From NCBI RefSeq assembly GCF_963259705.1, contig NC_081846.1:57689205-57753204 (forward strand): a stretch of 64,000 nucleotides of DNA. Reading direction: 5' to 3'. Origin of the DNA: Myotis daubentonii (lineage: Eukaryota > Chordata > Mammalia > Chiroptera > Vespertilionidae). The notes under the pieces are model-generated. The model was not told the origin of the DNA, did not search any database, and saw only the letters and a list, made by a program, of their open reading frames with translations. Made by a program: the position numbers and the translations under genes. Shown piece by piece: positions 1 through 11,810 of the stretch; position 1 is the stretch's first letter; every line of letters begins with the position of its first letter.

Positions 1-1825
1 AAGTTTGCCAGACCTCTGAGCCCAGAGAGTCCGAGGGAGACCGCGTGGCAGACAGCCGCGTCCCTTGGGACAGGCACAGCCCCTGACGGGGGAAAGGAGA
101 ACCGCGGGATTCCTGGCGCCGCCAGGGAAATTGAGAGCTGGGTTCTGTGATCACGGAGGACTGAGCCTAAAGGGGGCAGCCTGAAGAGCTGACCTGACCA
201 TGCAGTCCCGGTAAGAGAAGAAGCTTACAGAAACCAAGCCTTCCCCGTTTCCGCGGCCGGCATTTGTTTGTTTGTTTTCACTGAATCCTGTTCATGGGAC
301 ATTTCGGATACAGACACTCACCTGTGCTGAAGAGAGGGAGAGTGTGCTGGGGAGTGGAATCTGGGGAGAGACTGGGGAAAGAGGGGGAGCCGGGAGAGGT
401 GGTAGTGAATTGAGTGCTGAGACACCCCAGAGCCCCGGACTGGGGCAGCCGCCCGCTCCTGAGAGGGAGTCTCCTCCCCCCAGCCCCCAGGCAAGGAGCA
501 CAGCCACACCCAGATTCCACCCTGTACGAGATCAAGGATTAAGATAACCTGATCAGTCCCTGGGAGTTAACAGGGTCTGGCCTATAGGGGGATTTTCAAT
601 CCCAGCAACAACATAGCGCCCGTAACTAACTATTACGCAGTCAGCTCTGGGCAGTGAACTTCCACTGGACAGAGAGGCCCTATAGCCTCAGAGGCCAACC
701 CCAGAACACTGCCACCCAGAGGCTGACCCACAAACTGACTCTTTGCTAAACACAAAATAAGGCAGTCTGGGAAATAAATGCGGCATGCTTTAAAATAAGG
801 ACTGTGGTTTACAACACAGAGGAACAGTATATCGCAGGGAAACTCAACACTCTCCTGAATACCTGGAAGGTCTAAGGCGAGCCACACTGAAGAATAGAAG
901 AAACGAAGGACCTTCACTACTGCAATTTTTTTTCTTTTTTCACTTTTTAACTAAGAAACCAATTTTTTTTTCATTCTTTTTTTTTCTGTTCTTTTTTTTT
1001 CCTTTTTTTTTCTTTTCTTTCTTTTCTTCTTTTTCCATCACCTGATTTTACCCTTTTAATTACTACCTTCTTATTTTTTACCAGTATTATTACTGCTACC
1101 ATTTTACCATTTTTTAAAGTGCCATTTTATTTTTTCTTTATTTTATTTTGGGATTAGTGTTCACCATTCTATTTTCATCGTTATATTATTGATTGTTTCT
1201 AGTTTGCATTCATATCCAGGGAGCTGTTGCTGGAATTTGTTGGGATTAATGGCTGTTCTATAGGAGTATTCTCCTCATATAAAAAATCTCTTCCCTCTTC
1301 CACTTCATTCTCTCTTTTCGCTCTTTTTTTTATTTTTCCTTTTCTTTTCTCGCTTTTATTTTCCCCCTTCCTTTTTCCCAATTTCATTTTTGCACTCCCT
1401 TTTTTTGGTCCCTACTTTTCTTTTCCTTTTTCTCTTTGATCTTTTTCTCTTCCTTCTTCCTTATCCCCTAATTCTCTTAATTCAGGTGGTCACCTTTAAT
1501 TGGGGTTATTAATATCGTGAATATATTTGTGTATAGTGCCTGGTACGTGGTGCCTTGTTGTGTTGTATTTTGTGCCTTTAAATCAACGCAGCAGATCCAA
1601 GCAACAGCAACCTCCTGAGCACCTCATCCTCTGCTGAGGAACAGCAGCTGTACGTGAAACCTCGCCCCACCAGCCGGAAGAGCCACCACAGCTGTGAACA
1701 ACACCCACCAGAGGAGCTGCTGCCAACTGAAGAGCAGCTGCTACCGCAACCGCCCGAAGAGCAACCACAGACCAAGGAGTCACTGCCACCAAGGGAGCAA
1801 CCACTGAACAACTCAACGTCTAGAT
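1..1825 (+). promoter_or_regulatory. L1 5' UTR (internal promoter region)
   Basis: This is non-coding sequence upstream of the first ORF1 ATG. The first ~550 bases are GC-rich with several CpGs, as expected of an L1 internal promoter. Positions ~926-1480 are an extreme T/pyrimidine-rich block (long T and CTTT runs). Positions ~1590-1800 carry CAG/GAG-rich imperfect repeats around acagcagctg. No RNA polymerase start site can be assigned from sequence alone. Short ORFs in both strands here lack homology that I recognise. Confidence 0.8.
926..1480 (+). repeat. Pyrimidine-rich low-complexity tract in the L1 5' UTR
   Basis: About 550 bases on the + strand consist mostly of T and C, with T runs of 8 to 10 and CTTTT-type motifs. 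An ORF1 initiation region follows about 350 bases later. It may be expanded slippage sequence, or a protein-binding tract in the L1 RNA. Confidence 0.7.
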
Positions 1826-2797
1826 ATGTCAGTGAGATCAAACATGGGTAGACAAAGAAACCCCCAAAGGAAAGAGAAGGAGGACTCTCCAGAAAAGCAG
1901 CTAAGTAATACAGAGGCATGCAACATGACAGATAAAGAATTCAGAATAAGGATCCTAGAGTGCATAAACCGGATGGAGCAAGAAGCAAGAAGAAACAGAT
2001 GAAAAAATCGATAACATATGGAAGAAGCTAGAAGAAACAGATGAAAAAATCGATAACATATGGAAGAAGCTAGAAGAAACAGATGAAAAAATCAACAACC
2101 TAAGTAAGACCCAAGAAGAAATGAAGAGTGATATAGCTGCAATGAAAAACTCCATTGAAAGTATCAACAGTAGACTAGGAGAAGCGGAGGACCGAATAAG
2201 TGAATTAGAAGACAAGGAAGCAAAACACACCCAAAATGTACTGCAATTGGAGAAAAAAATTAAAAGACAGGAGGAGAGCCTAAGGGAGCTTTGGGACAAC
2301 ATGAAACAAAACAACATACGAATAATAGGAGTACCAGAACAACAGAAAGATGAACAAGGATTAGAAAACCTACTCGAAGAAATAATATCAGAAAACTTTC
2401 CTGAGGTGGGGAAGAAAAAAGTCACACAAGCCCAGAGAGTCCCAAACAAGGTGAACCCGAAAAGACCCACACCAAGACACATCATAATCACCATGGCAAA
2501 TGTTCAGGACAAAGAGAGAATCTTACAGGCTGCAAGAGAGAGACGGAAAGTTACATACAAGGGATCTCCCATTAGATTGTCAAATGACTTCTCAACAGAA
2601 ACACATCAGGCCAGAAAAGAATGGACTGAAATTTACAAAGTGATGCAAAGCAAAGGACTGAATCCAAGAATACTCTATCCAGCAAGGCTATCATCAAACT
2701 TGAAGGGGAAATAAGAAGCTTCACAGACAAAAAAAGACTAAGGGAGTTTGTCACCACCAAGCCAGCAATGCAAGGAATGCTAAAGGGACTGGTATAA
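1826..2797 (+). pseudogene. L1 ORF1: L1 ORF1 (RNA-binding chaperone), broken by two frameshifts
   Basis: ORF1 proteins form coiled-coil trimers that coat L1 RNA and act as nucleic-acid chaperones in the cytoplasmic particle. ATGs at 1826 and 1844 are in the same frame; the protein from 1844 begins MGRQRN, the usual mammalian ORF1 start. A tandem duplication of the 7-mer CAAGAAG (1979-1985 and 1986-1992) shifts the frame and gives TGA at 2000-2002, codon 53 from 1844. The frame then stays open from about 1986 to 2714 and encodes the coiled coil (with a perfect 42-bp duplication), the RRM (NIRIIGVPE near 2317) and the C-terminal domain (PTPRHII, RKEW). A second indel at about 2694-2699, consistent with loss of one base, leads to a stop at 2712-2714. 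The original C-terminus (LEGEI...LKGLV) continues in another frame to TAA at 2795-2797. The net change is +6 bases. The breaks look recent and could be assembly errors. Confidence 0.93.
1989..2072 (+). repeat. Perfect 42-bp tandem duplication in the ORF1 coiled coil
   Basis: Two identical 42-base units lie at 1989-2030 and 2031-2072, followed by a partial third copy (2073-~2091) that then diverges. Each unit encodes 14 residues (EETDEKIDNIWKKL), exactly two heptads, so coiled-coil register is kept. ORF1 coiled-coil length variation in heptad steps is known from other mammalian L1s. Confidence 0.95.
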
Positions 2798-2852
2798 AAA
2801 GAAGAAATAAAAAGCTCAGAAAGAAAACAGCCACACACACACACAAAAAGAA
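2798..2852 (+). other. L1 ORF1-ORF2 spacer
   Basis: This 55-base A-rich spacer, with a short (CA) run at 2832-2845, separates the ORF1 stop (2795-2797) from the ORF2 ATG (2853). Its size resembles other mammalian L1s, where ORF2 is translated by termination/reinitiation-like unconventional initiation. Confidence 0.8.
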
Positions 2853-5800
2853 ATGGCTACAAACAAGTACCTTTCAATAATAACTTTAAACGTAAACGGA
2901 CTAAATGCTCCAACCAAAAGACATCGAGTGGCTGAATGGATAAAAAAACATGACCCATACATCTGCTGTCTACAAGAAACCCACCTCATTAGAAGGGACT
3001 CACACAGACTGAAAGTGAAAGGATGGAAAAATATCTTTCAGGCAAATGGAAAGGAAAAGAAAGCTGGGGTAGCAATACTTATATCGGACAAAATAGACCT
3101 CAAAGTGAAGGCCTTAACAAGAGATAAGGAAGGCCACTTCATAATACTAAAGGGATCAATACAACAAGAAGATATAACCCTGGTAAACATATATGCACCC
3201 AATGTAGGAGCACCCAAATTCATAAAAAAACTCCTGGAAAATATCAAAGGAGAGATCGACAACAATACAATCATAGTAGGGGACTTTAATACACCATTGA
3301 CAGCACTGGATAAGTCCTATAGACAAACAATCAGCAAAGATACAGCAATCCTAAATGACTCACTAGATCAGATGGACTTAATAGACATCTTCAGAACACT
3401 TCACCCCAAAGCCAGAGAATATACGTTCTTCTCAGGTGCTCATGGGACATATTCAAAAATAGACCACATATTGGGTCACAAGCAAAGTATCCCCAAATTC
3501 AAGAAGATTGAAATCATAAAAAGCGTCTTCGCAGACCATGATGGCATAATATTAGAAATAAACTACAATAAAAACAACCCAAAATACTCAAACACCTGGA
3601 AGCTGAATAGCATGCTACTAAATATTGATTGGGTTACCAATGAGATCAAAGAAGAAATTAAAAACATCCTGGAAACTAATGACAATGAAAACACAACAAT
3701 CCAAAACCTATGGGACACATTGAAAGCAGTCCTGAGAGGGAAGTTTATAGCTCTACAGGCCTATCTCAAAAAACAAGAAAAAATGGTAGTAAATCATCTA
3801 ACTCTACAACTCAAAGAATTAGAAAGAGAGCAACAAGAAAACCCCAGAGTGAGCAGAAGGAAGGAGATAATAAAGATTAGAGCAGAAATAAATGACATAG
3901 AGACCAAAAAAACAATACAGAAAATCAATGAAACCAAGAGCTGGTTCTTTGAAAGGATAAACAAGATTGATAAACCTCTAGCCAGACTCACCAAGAAGCA
4001 GAGAGAGAGGACCCAAATAAATAAAATCAGAAACGATAGAGGCGAAATAACAACAGACCCCACAGAAATACAAATGATTGTTAAAAAATACTATGGACAG
4101 CTTTACTCCAACAAACTAGACAACCTGGAGGAAATGGACAAATTCCTAGAAAAATACAGCATTCCAAAACTCAATCAGGAAGAATCTAAAAATCTCAACA
4201 GGCCAATAACTATGGAAGAAATTGAAGCAGTCATCAAAAAGCTTCCATCAAACAAAAGCCCAGGACCAGACGGCTTCACAGGGGAGTTTTACCAAACATT
4301 CAAGGAAGCACTAAAACCTATCCTCCTCAGACTACTACAAAAAATTCAAGAGGAAGGAACACTTCCAAGCTCATTCTATGAAGCCAGCATCACCCTAATA
4401 CCAAAACCAGGTAAAGACAACACAATGAAAGAGAATTACAGGCCAATATCCCTCATGAACATAGATGCCAAAATCCTCAACAAAATCTTAGCAAATCGGA
4501 TCCAGCAGTACATCAGAAAGATCATACACCATGACCAAGTAGGATTTATCGCAGGGATGCAAGGATGGTACAATATCCGCAAATCAATAAGCGTGATACA
4601 TCACATAAACAAATTGAAAGAAAAAAACCACATGGTCATATCAATTGATGCAGAAAAAGCATTTGACAAAATTCAACACCCATTTTTGATAAAAACTCTC
4701 AGCAAGGTGGGAGTAGAAGGATCATACCTCAACATAATAAAAGCCATATATGACAGGCCCACAGCCAACATCATACTCAACGGACAAAAACTAACACCAT
4801 TTCCCCTAAGAACAGGAACAAGACAGGGATGCCCCCTCTCACCACTCCTGTTCAACATAGTACTGGAAGTGTTAGCCATTGCAATTCGGCAAGAAGAAGA
4901 AATAAAAGGCATCCAAATTGGAAAAGAGGAAGTAAAACTGTCCTTATTTGCAGACGACATGATATTATACATACAAAACCCTAGAGATTCCATCAAAAAG
5001 CTACTAGACTTAATACATGAATTTGGCAATGTAGCAGGATACAAAATTAACCCCAAGAAATCTGAGGCATTTCTATACACCAATAGTGAACTTTCAGAAA
5101 GAGAGATTATAAAAACAATCCCGTTTACCATTGCACCGAAAAAACTAAGCTACCTAGGAATAAACTTAACTAAAGAGGTAAAAGACCTCTACTCAGAAAA
5201 CTACAGGACGTTGAAAAAAGACATAGAGGAAGACATAAACAGATGGAAGAACATACCGTGTTCATGGATTGGTAGAATCAACATCATCAAAATGTCCATA
5301 CTACCCAAAACAATCTATAAATTCAACGCACTTCCCATTAAAGTACCAACAGCATACTTCAGAGATCTAGAACGAACTTTCCAAAAATTCATCTGGAATA
5401 AAAAAAGACCCCGAATAGCTGCAGCAATCCTGAAAAAGAACAAAGTAGGTGGGATCTCAATACCAGATATCAAGTTCTATTACAAAGCCACTGTTCTCAA
5501 AACTGCCTGGTACTGGCACAAGAATAGGCATATAGATCAATGGAATAGAATAGAGAGCCCAGAAATCGGCCCGAACCAATATGCTCAATTAATATTTGAC
5601 AAAGGAGGCAAGAACATACAATGGAGCCAAGATAGTCTCTTCAATAAATGGTGCTGGGAAAATTGGACAGATATATGCAAGAAAATGAAACTAGACCACC
5701 AACTTACACCATACACAAAAATAAACTCAAAATGGATAAAGGACTTAAATGTACGACAGGATACCATAAAAATTCTAGAAGAATCCAAAGGCAAGAAAAT

Positions 5801-6674
5801 CTCAGACATATGCCGAAGCAATTTCTTCACTGATACAGCTCCTAGGGCACTTGAAACTAAAGAAAAAATGAACAAATGGGACTACATCAAAATAAAAAGC
5901 TTCTGCACAGCAAAAGAAACCATCAACAAAACAACGAGAAAACCCACTGTGTGGGAAAACATATTTGCCAATGACATATCTAATAAGGGCCTAATCTCCA
6001 AAATTTATAGGGAACTCATACAACTTAACAAAAGAAAGATAAACAATCCAATCAAAAAATGGGCAAAGGACCTAAATAGACACCTTTCAAAAGAGGACAT
6101 CCAGAAAGCCAAGAGACATATGAAAACATGCTCAAAGTCACTAATCATCCGAGAGATGCAAATCAAAACAGCAATGAGGTACCATCTCACACCTGTCAGA
6201 CTGGCTATCATCAACAAATCAACAAACGACAAGTGCTGGAGAGGATGTGGAGAAAAAGGAACACTTGTGCACTGCTGGTGGGAATGCAGACTGGTGCAGC
6301 CACTATGGAAGACAGTATGGAGTTTCCTTAAAAAACTGAAAATGGAACTCCCATTTGACCCTGTGATCCCACTTCTAGGAATATATCCCAAGGAACCAGA
6401 AACACCAATCAGAAAGGATATATGCACCCCTATGTTCATAGCAGCACAATTCACCATAGCTAAGATCTGGAAACAGCCTAAGTGCCCATCAGTAGATGAA
6501 TGGATTAGAAAACTGTGGTACATCTACACGATGGAATACTATGCTGCTGTAAAAAGGAAGGAACTCTTACCATTTGCAACGTCATGGATGGAACTGGAGA
6601 GCATTATGCTAAGTGAAATAAGCCAGTCAATAAAGGAAAAATACCACATGATCTCACTCATTCGTGGACAATAG
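2853..6674 (+). CDS. L1 ORF2: L1 ORF2 protein: AP-like endonuclease and reverse transcriptase, full length
   Basis: ORF2p nicks chromosomal DNA at TTTT/A-type sites and reverse-transcribes L1 or SINE RNA at the nick. The frame is open for 1273 codons, against 1275 in human. Endonuclease domain (about 1-238): N13, E42 in LQETH, D144 and N146 in GDFN, D204 in SKIDHI and H229 in FADHD are all present, each one position before its human counterpart. Reverse transcriptase (about 450-770): SPGPDGF at 469, YRPISLMN at 529, D599 in [21 protein letters not shown] at 657 and FADD at 699-702. C-terminal Cys motif: C1128, C1132, H1140, C1145. No stop, frameshift or catalytic substitution is visible. It follows a broken ORF1 by 55 bases. 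It could supply enzyme in trans to Ves SINEs, but cis activity would need an intact ORF1 from elsewhere. Expression cannot be judged from sequence. Confidence 0.97.
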   Translation: MATNKYLSIITLNVNGLNAPTKRHRVAEWIKKHDPYICCLQETHLIRRDSHRLKVKGWKNIFQANGKEKKAGVAILISDKIDLKVKALTRDKEGHFIILKGSIQQEDITLVNIYAPNVGAPKFIKKLLENIKGEIDNNTIIVGDFNTPLTALDKSYRQTISKDTAILNDSLDQMDLIDIFRTLHPKAREYTFFSGAHGTYSKIDHILGHKQSIPKFKKIEIIKSVFADHDGIILEINYNKNNPKYSNTWKLNSMLLNIDWVTNEIKEEIKNILETNDNENTTIQNLWDTLKAVLRGKFIALQAYLKKQEKMVVNHLTLQLKELEREQQENPRVSRRKEIIKIRAEINDIETKKTIQKINETKSWFFERINKIDKPLARLTKKQRERTQINKIRNDRGEITTDPTEIQMIVKKYYGQLYSNKLDNLEEMDKFLEKYSIPKLNQEESKNLNRPITMEEIEAVIKKLPSNKSPGPDGFTGEFYQTFKEALKPILLRLLQKIQEEGTLPSSFYEASITLIPKPGKDNTMKENYRPISLMNIDAKILNKILANRIQQYIRKIIHHDQVGFIAGMQGWYNIRKSISVIHHINKLKEKNHMVISIDAEKAFDKIQHPFLIKTLSKVGVEGSYLNIIKAIYDRPTANIILNGQKLTPFPLRTGTRQGCPLSPLLFNIVLEVLAIAIRQEEEIKGIQIGKEEVKLSLFADDMILYIQNPRDSIKKLLDLIHEFGNVAGYKINPKKSEAFLYTNSELSEREIIKTIPFTIAPKKLSYLGINLTKEVKDLYSENYRTLKKDIEEDINRWKNIPCSWIGRINIIKMSILPKTIYKFNALPIKVPTAYFRDLERTFQKFIWNKKRPRIAAAILKKNKVGGISIPDIKFYYKATVLKTAWYWHKNRHIDQWNRIESPEIGPNQYAQLIFDKGGKNIQWSQDSLFNKWCWENWTDICKKMKLDHQLTPYTKINSKWIKDLNVRQDTIKILEESKGKKISDICRSNFFTDTAPRALETKEKMNKWDYIKIKSFCTAKETINKTTRKPTVWENIFANDISNKGLISKIYRELIQLNKRKINNPIKKWAKDLNRHLSKEDIQKAKRHMKTCSKSLIIREMQIKTAMRYHLTPVRLAIINKSTNDKCWRGCGEKGTLVHCWWECRLVQPLWKTVWSFLKKLKMELPFDPVIPLLGIYPKEPETPIRKDICTPMFIAAQFTIAKIWKQPKCPSVDEWIRKLWYIYTMEYYAAVKRKELLPFATSWMELESIMLSEISQSIKEKYHMISLIRGQ

Positions 6675-6949
6675 AGACCATTATAAACTTTTGAACAATA
6701 ATAGATACAGAGGCAGAGCTGCCTCAAACAGATTGTCGAGCTGCAGCGGGAAGGCCGGGGAGGGTTGGGGGGGCAGGAGGTAGGGGGGTAAGAGATCAAC
6801 TAAAGGACTTGTATGCACGCATATAAGCATAACCAATGGACATAAGACACTGGGTGATAGGGGAGGCTAGGGGACTGTCTAGGGCGGGGGGATAAAATGG
6901 ATACATATGTAATACCCTTTGTAATACTTTAAGCAATAAAAAAAAAAAA
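6675..6949 (+). other. L1 3' UTR with G-rich tract and poly(A) signal
   Basis: About 275 bases follow the ORF2 stop. Positions 6751-6790 contain repeated G runs (gccgggg, ttggggggg, taggggggt), the conserved polypurine/G-quadruplex-prone tract of mammalian L1 3' UTRs. AATAAA at 6935-6940 merges with the poly(A) tail. Confidence 0.9.
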
Positions 6950-7007
6950 GAAAGAAAAATTGAATATATATCCATTCAAATAGAAAAAAAAAAAAAACAA
7001 AAAAACA
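6950..7007 (+). other. Short segment between two A-runs after the L1 tail
   Basis: After the first tail (to ~6949) comes GAAAGAAAAAT and about 30 unique bases, then a second A-run at 6984-6996 and an A-rich end. This could be a short 3' transduction, an expanded mutated tail, or the tail of an unrelated older element. No second AATAAA precedes the second run. Confidence 0.4.
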
Positions 7008-7137
7008 AATTCTAACTCCATATCAGGATCACGTGGGTGCTTTAAAAAGCACTGGTACCTAACTAAGCCCAAACCCAAAAATTCTAATTTATATTGTCAA
7101 GAAGATATGGGCCTTGGTATTTTTAAAATCACTGATG
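7008..7137 (+). mobile_element. MER20-like hAT remnant (tentative)
   Basis: The phrases about atcaggatcacgtgggtgct, aattctaattt and aaaatcactga match the layout of MER20-type non-autonomous hATs. It is diverged and no target duplication is recognised. Confidence 0.4.
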
Positions 7138-10122
7138 TATTCCAGCTTTCCTATCTTCAAAAAGAAATTCTCAAACCACTAACTATATTCTCTTGTATTA
7201 ATTATAATAGTCTTGCTTATTCATTAGGACTATTAATTATAATAATCCTGTTCATTATTTAGTTTTCCTTGGTGGTCTGTTTCAATAGCTAATGATCCCT
7301 TGGTCAGAGAATTGGGTGGGGTTGGGGGGCATGTCTATAGAAGGTTTGCATCCCTTTGGGCTCACCAAAAGCACTTCTAAGATGATCCCTCTATTACTTA
7401 CCAAAGGAAAGATTTCTTTGGCCATTAGGCCAAATTCAACAGTATGATTCTGGCAATTGCAATATTTCAATCTTTCCAAAATATATAATTTTCACTAAAT
7501 AGACTACATGTGCTATTTCTTCCTCAACCTTGTTTTGCATTTTCTTTCCTTTCTCTAAAATGTGGGCCGGAGGTGGTATTGGGAATACATTCTTTTAGCA
7601 AGCCACGAGATAGCATGGTCAGTATTAAACACTGGTAACCAGTGCGGGCTGAGAAGAAGTCTTTGTATTTTACCATCACCTTCATCTTCAGACTTTTTCC
7701 TTTTCTCTTTCCGTGGCATGCCTGAGCAAACGCACGTGGTAGGAGACTACCTTTGTCTGGGATGGGTAAATGGAACATTTTCTGAAACATTGACATGATG
7801 GAGGCTCTAAGCAAGACATCTGATACAACTCGCAAGGCATCTGATACAACTCGGTGAATCAGAGGGAATGCACAACAATTCCTTAAGCCTCCTGAAGATT
7901 AATGCTCGATTATGTTCTGTGAACCTGGGGCAAGAATTGGAGCTAAATTTGCAGACAGTTTTGGCAGATTTATGTCTGCCCCTGAGATGAAGAACATACA
8001 TGGAATTTCAGAAGCGAATTCTATGTAAAGTCTGTCACAAAGCGCATGGAATCACTTCATGATATGCTGCTCGCAGTTAAACCTCCCTCAGGCACAGGGC
8101 GGCCCCTTTAATCACTTCTCAGATATTTCAGCCCATGGTCCTGGAATTAAAGGCTGAACTCCAGGCTGAACTTAGAATGTGTTCACTCATGCAGGTTGGT
8201 TAATCTTTTGCATGTTTTTTGGCTTTACTTTCTTTTCTTTTCTTTTTTTTAAAGAGCGAGAGGTATAATTGACATATTGCTCCACTTTCTTAGATGAGCC
8301 AGATTCACCCAAGAACCAAGGAATGAAAATATCTTTGGGAAGACAATTTGCATTGTATTTATTTTGTTTTGTATTATGAGCTAGGTTCCAACTATTTCAT
8401 CTCTAAACTTAAGACATTTATGTAATGATAGAGGTTGATCTTCTGAACATTTAATATAAAATCCAAAGAACATCCATCTAATCAAAACAAATAAAACATC
8501 AAAATTACTTACCCAACGTATGTATTCTGGTCAGATCTCATGGGTTTATTGGAAGCAGGTAAAATCGAAGCCATACTTTGTAGTGTGTGGATAGTCACAC
8601 TTCAGTTGATGTCAGGGAAGAAATATATAGTCAGTTGCTATTAAATTATAGGTGAATCATAATAGCTCAGCTCCAAGTTAGAATGACAGCCTCCCTTATA
8701 AAACTTACATTTTCTTCTGAAATCAATAATGGAACTTTATTCCTAGTATAACTCCCTACCAATTCAAAAAATATCCTCCTTGACATGGCCTTTTATACTA
8801 TAAAACAGCCCAGCTCTCACAACAGCTCTTCCCTAAGAAGACAGGCTCCCTTTGAAGGTGTGGCGTCCTAGCTCTCTGACTATGTTGGTTAGCTTGGTCA
8901 CTGTAGGCTGGTGCACCTTTCCCTTCCTCTGGCCTTGATCCCAGCATGGGCCTGGTGTGGCACACGGCTTACTTACTTTGGGACAACTGTATGTGGATCC
9001 ACGTCCTCCACTGGTTTCCACAGGAACTCCACCATGTTGTCTCAAAAACATGCCCAGGACGCGGGAGAACTTTCAGCTCCCAAACATTTTGTTTTCTCAC
9101 CCCATCCTACCCCTCATCAGCTTGTTTTCATTCTATGTTCACAAGTGAGACAAACATGCAAAGTCATGCCCCCAGAGTGCCTCTTCATCTGAACTCTGCC
9201 CATTCAAATTCACACAGAAGGTCTGATCATTAAACAAATCTGTTTCCCAGGGCTTCATTAAGCTAAAAACCGCAGGCTGCCCGTGAAATCCAATGGAGCA
9301 GCTGCTGGAGGTCAATCCAAATAAAACAACAAAATAAGGTCTAATATTTTCAGAAAACAGAGTGTCTCTTTGAAGAAATCCACAAATTCACTGCTTTTCT
9401 CCTGCTTCTTACTGTACAGTTTGGGGACAGACAAATCTAGAAGACTTTCAAGGAACTTCATCCTGTGTGTTTTTTTTCTTTTTATTCCCAGCTCCCATGG
9501 CAATCAGCTGAAGTTCTATGCTGGTGAGAGCTTTAAGGACATTTGTCTCATGGCTTGCAAGCAAACAAGCGCTTAAAATGTTCACAAACGCCCAAACAGC
9601 AGCAGATACAAGGCATTTCATAACGTGCTTGAATTTCTCTGTAAGAGTGTGCATCACAGTCAAGAAGCAAATGCACATCTTAACTGTGTTTGGAGATACT
9701 CCTCTTCCTGGTGATAGTCACTTTGGACAAACTCCTTGAATTCCATGTTGGCCTCCTTCAGTCCATCTTGGCCGACTAGCGAAGTTTACAAGAAGGAAAG
9801 AGAATAGGAAACTCATAGAGCACTCCAAATCTTGCTACTGCTACTACCAATTAGACATTTGTATCTTTACCTAAAGTTATCCAAAAATACCCAAGAAAAC
9901 TAATCGTGGAAAAGGCAATGACAACTTGGAGGCAAAATAAGCCTGAACCTGTGTGTTGCTTGTATAACTTGGGAGAGTAGGTACTGTTTCCAGTTTATGA
10001 TAATAATACATCTTTTACCTCATGGCCCACCTCAAAGGGGTCTACCTGCTGCCCTTTCTCCACAACCACTGGCAATTTTGAGATTCAACATGCCCACCAC
10101 CTACCACGGGGGCGTCTTACAT
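7138..10122. other. Non-coding stretch, no gene recognised
   Basis: AT-rich sequence without a convincing ORF, exon or RNA gene. A 17-base segment (catctgatacaactcg and flank) is repeated in tandem at about 7817 and 7835. A T-rich pyrimidine run lies at 8226-8250. Short ORFs around 8900-9230 overlap in several frames and show no recognisable domain. Confidence 0.6.
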
Positions 10123-10290
10123 TTTTTAATCCTCACCTGAAGATATATTTATTGATATGAGGGAGAGAGAAACATTGATGTGAGAGAGAAGCATCAATTG
10201 GTTGCTCCCAAACACTGACCAGGAATTGAACCCACAACTTTTTGGTGAGTGGGACAATGCTCCATTCAACTGAGCAACACTGGCTAGGGT
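10123..10290 (-). mobile_element. Ves SINE
   Basis: Read on the minus strand this has a tRNA-like head (box B-like gttcaattcc), a central region, and a tail with tctctcacatcaatgtttct followed by cctcaggtgagg-type sequence. The head starts near 10290. Ves SINEs are tRNA-derived, pol III transcribed and mobilised by L1. The copy is moderately diverged. Confidence 0.75.
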
Positions 10291-11810
10291 GGGAGGCTTT
10301 ATACTTCTTTTGGTATCCCATGCTGTACCTCAAAAAAAATTTTAGGGTATAATGACCAAATTCCAGTCTGGCATTTACCTCTGGCTCTGACAGGTGAAAG
10401 TGTTAGCTAATTAGGTAAGTGTTAAATCATTAATTACTCCAGGGAATTATTTAGACTAATTAACATGTCTATTTCCAGTGCAAATTCTGTCAGTCAATGA
10501 TCTTGATCACCAACAGTGCCAGGGACACCAGCAACGTTTTCTGGATCCCATATAACGACTCCTGAGGATATTAAGGCAAGTGTCATCATTTGGGTGAAAT
10601 GAAGAATAGTCCTGCAGAATCTATGCAAGTAGAGCACTGATGAATGTCCTCTGGGTAATCTGAAATTATTTTCCCTAGTTTTCAATCCTTTCACGACTCC
10701 ATCCTACTCTTACGGTAGGTTGTTGCTCAACAATTTTTTTATGGACTATATTGCAAAAGGTCAGTCACCTGAATGATAATGGAGAGAGCATGTAGCACAG
10801 AAATGCACAAAGGAAATTCACGCCCAGCCTGTGGGAGACATGGGCTTCTGGAAGGAAGGGATGCCTGGGCCGCGTCTTGAGGAAAATGTAATCCTGAAAA
10901 ATATTGCTGAGGGTAGGGGTGGGTGAATATGAGAGGCCTGTGCTCCTGGCCCAGGGAACTTTGTGTAAAATGCATAGAGGTGACAGAAAAGTGTCACATT
11001 TAGAGAACTATTAGTAGCTCTATGTGGTTTTACTTCCACATATTGGCACCAGAACATCTCAGTCAGGGCTGTAGTGGCCTTCAGTTTTTGAGATTTCTGC
11101 TATATTAGGCAATAAAGAAAGGCCAACGCAGGGTTACACTAGTTACAATACACACTGAGTCCTTGTAGTCTGTTTTGAAGTAAATGGAGACTCCACATAA
11201 GAGATGTCCTACTTACCACACAGTAAGTGAGTATTAAGCACCTGCCATGAACTAAGTTTGTTCGTGTTCAAAGTGGCATAATAATATAGGAGAATGGGCC
11301 TTGTTCTCAGGGTCATATTTCTGGCAGCTTCCAAATGAAAAGGATTTAACTTACAACTGCCCTGGCTGCTCTGGTGGCCTTTCTTACTGGGATTACAATC
11401 CCCACAGTGTGGCAAAGCTGGCATGCCCTGTTCCCCAGGGGCTGGCTGCAACCAACGCCAGTGCCTCAGTGAGTCAACAGGCCCCTCGGAGAAGTTGGCG
11501 GAGGGCATCTGTGCCTCAGGTGGTTTGGTCCCTTAAGACTGAAAACACTTGGCTTCTGAGGGTGTTTGACTTCAGTTTTAAGATGTTTCTGTTCTTGATG
11601 ATGCTGGAGAAAAGGAAATGGGAGGCACAGGAGATCAAACAGAGATTCAAGAAAAGCCTTTTTTTTTTTTAAAGTGAAGCATGATATTTGGAATCAATAA
11701 CACTAAGAAATAAAATGTAAAAGCTCTTCTCTAAGTTCAAAATAATAATCATTTTGAACTTGGAATAGAAACCTGAAGGACAAGAAAGAATGCCAGTGAC
11801 AACAGTGATC
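10291..11810. other. Non-coding stretch, no gene recognised
   Basis: Unique-looking sequence. ORFs of 66 to 123 codons occur on both strands (for example + strand 11301-11672) but lack recognisable domains and overlap each other. I see no exon with both splice sites that I would trust. Confidence 0.55.

Larger units (their letters stand above)
1..6949 (+). mobile_element. Near full-length LINE-1 (L1) retrotransposon, ORF2 open, ORF1 frameshifted
   Basis: The layout is that of a complete mammalian L1: 5' UTR (1-1825), ORF1 (1826-2797), a 55-bp spacer, ORF2 (2853-6674), a G-rich 3' UTR, and AATAAA at 6935 running into poly(A) to about 6949. The window opens inside or at the edge of the 5' UTR, so the 5' boundary and the upstream target-site duplication cannot be seen. 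ORF2 is intact while ORF1 has two small indels. The element therefore looks young but is probably unable to retrotranspose by itself. Seen: order, open frames, motifs. Known: L1 mobilises itself and SINEs by target-primed reverse transcription. Inferred: recent insertion in a bat lineage where L1 is still active. Confidence 0.97.

Noticed and set aside
278..547. Overlapping ORFs of 60-90 codons in the first 550 bases
   Set aside because: Several frames on both strands are open together in GC-rich L1 5' UTR, a composition effect.
1654..1851. 65-codon plus-strand frame rich in PPEEQ motifs just ahead of ORF1
   Set aside because: It starts with GTG, no ATG is seen in frame nearby, and the composition is explained by CAG/GAG-type repeats in the L1 5' UTR.
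1578..1919. Antisense 113-codon ORF in the L1 5' UTR, like a primate ORF0
   Set aside because: It is Ser/Cys/Gly-rich and mirrors the repeats on the other strand; no homology to ORF0, which is primate-specific.
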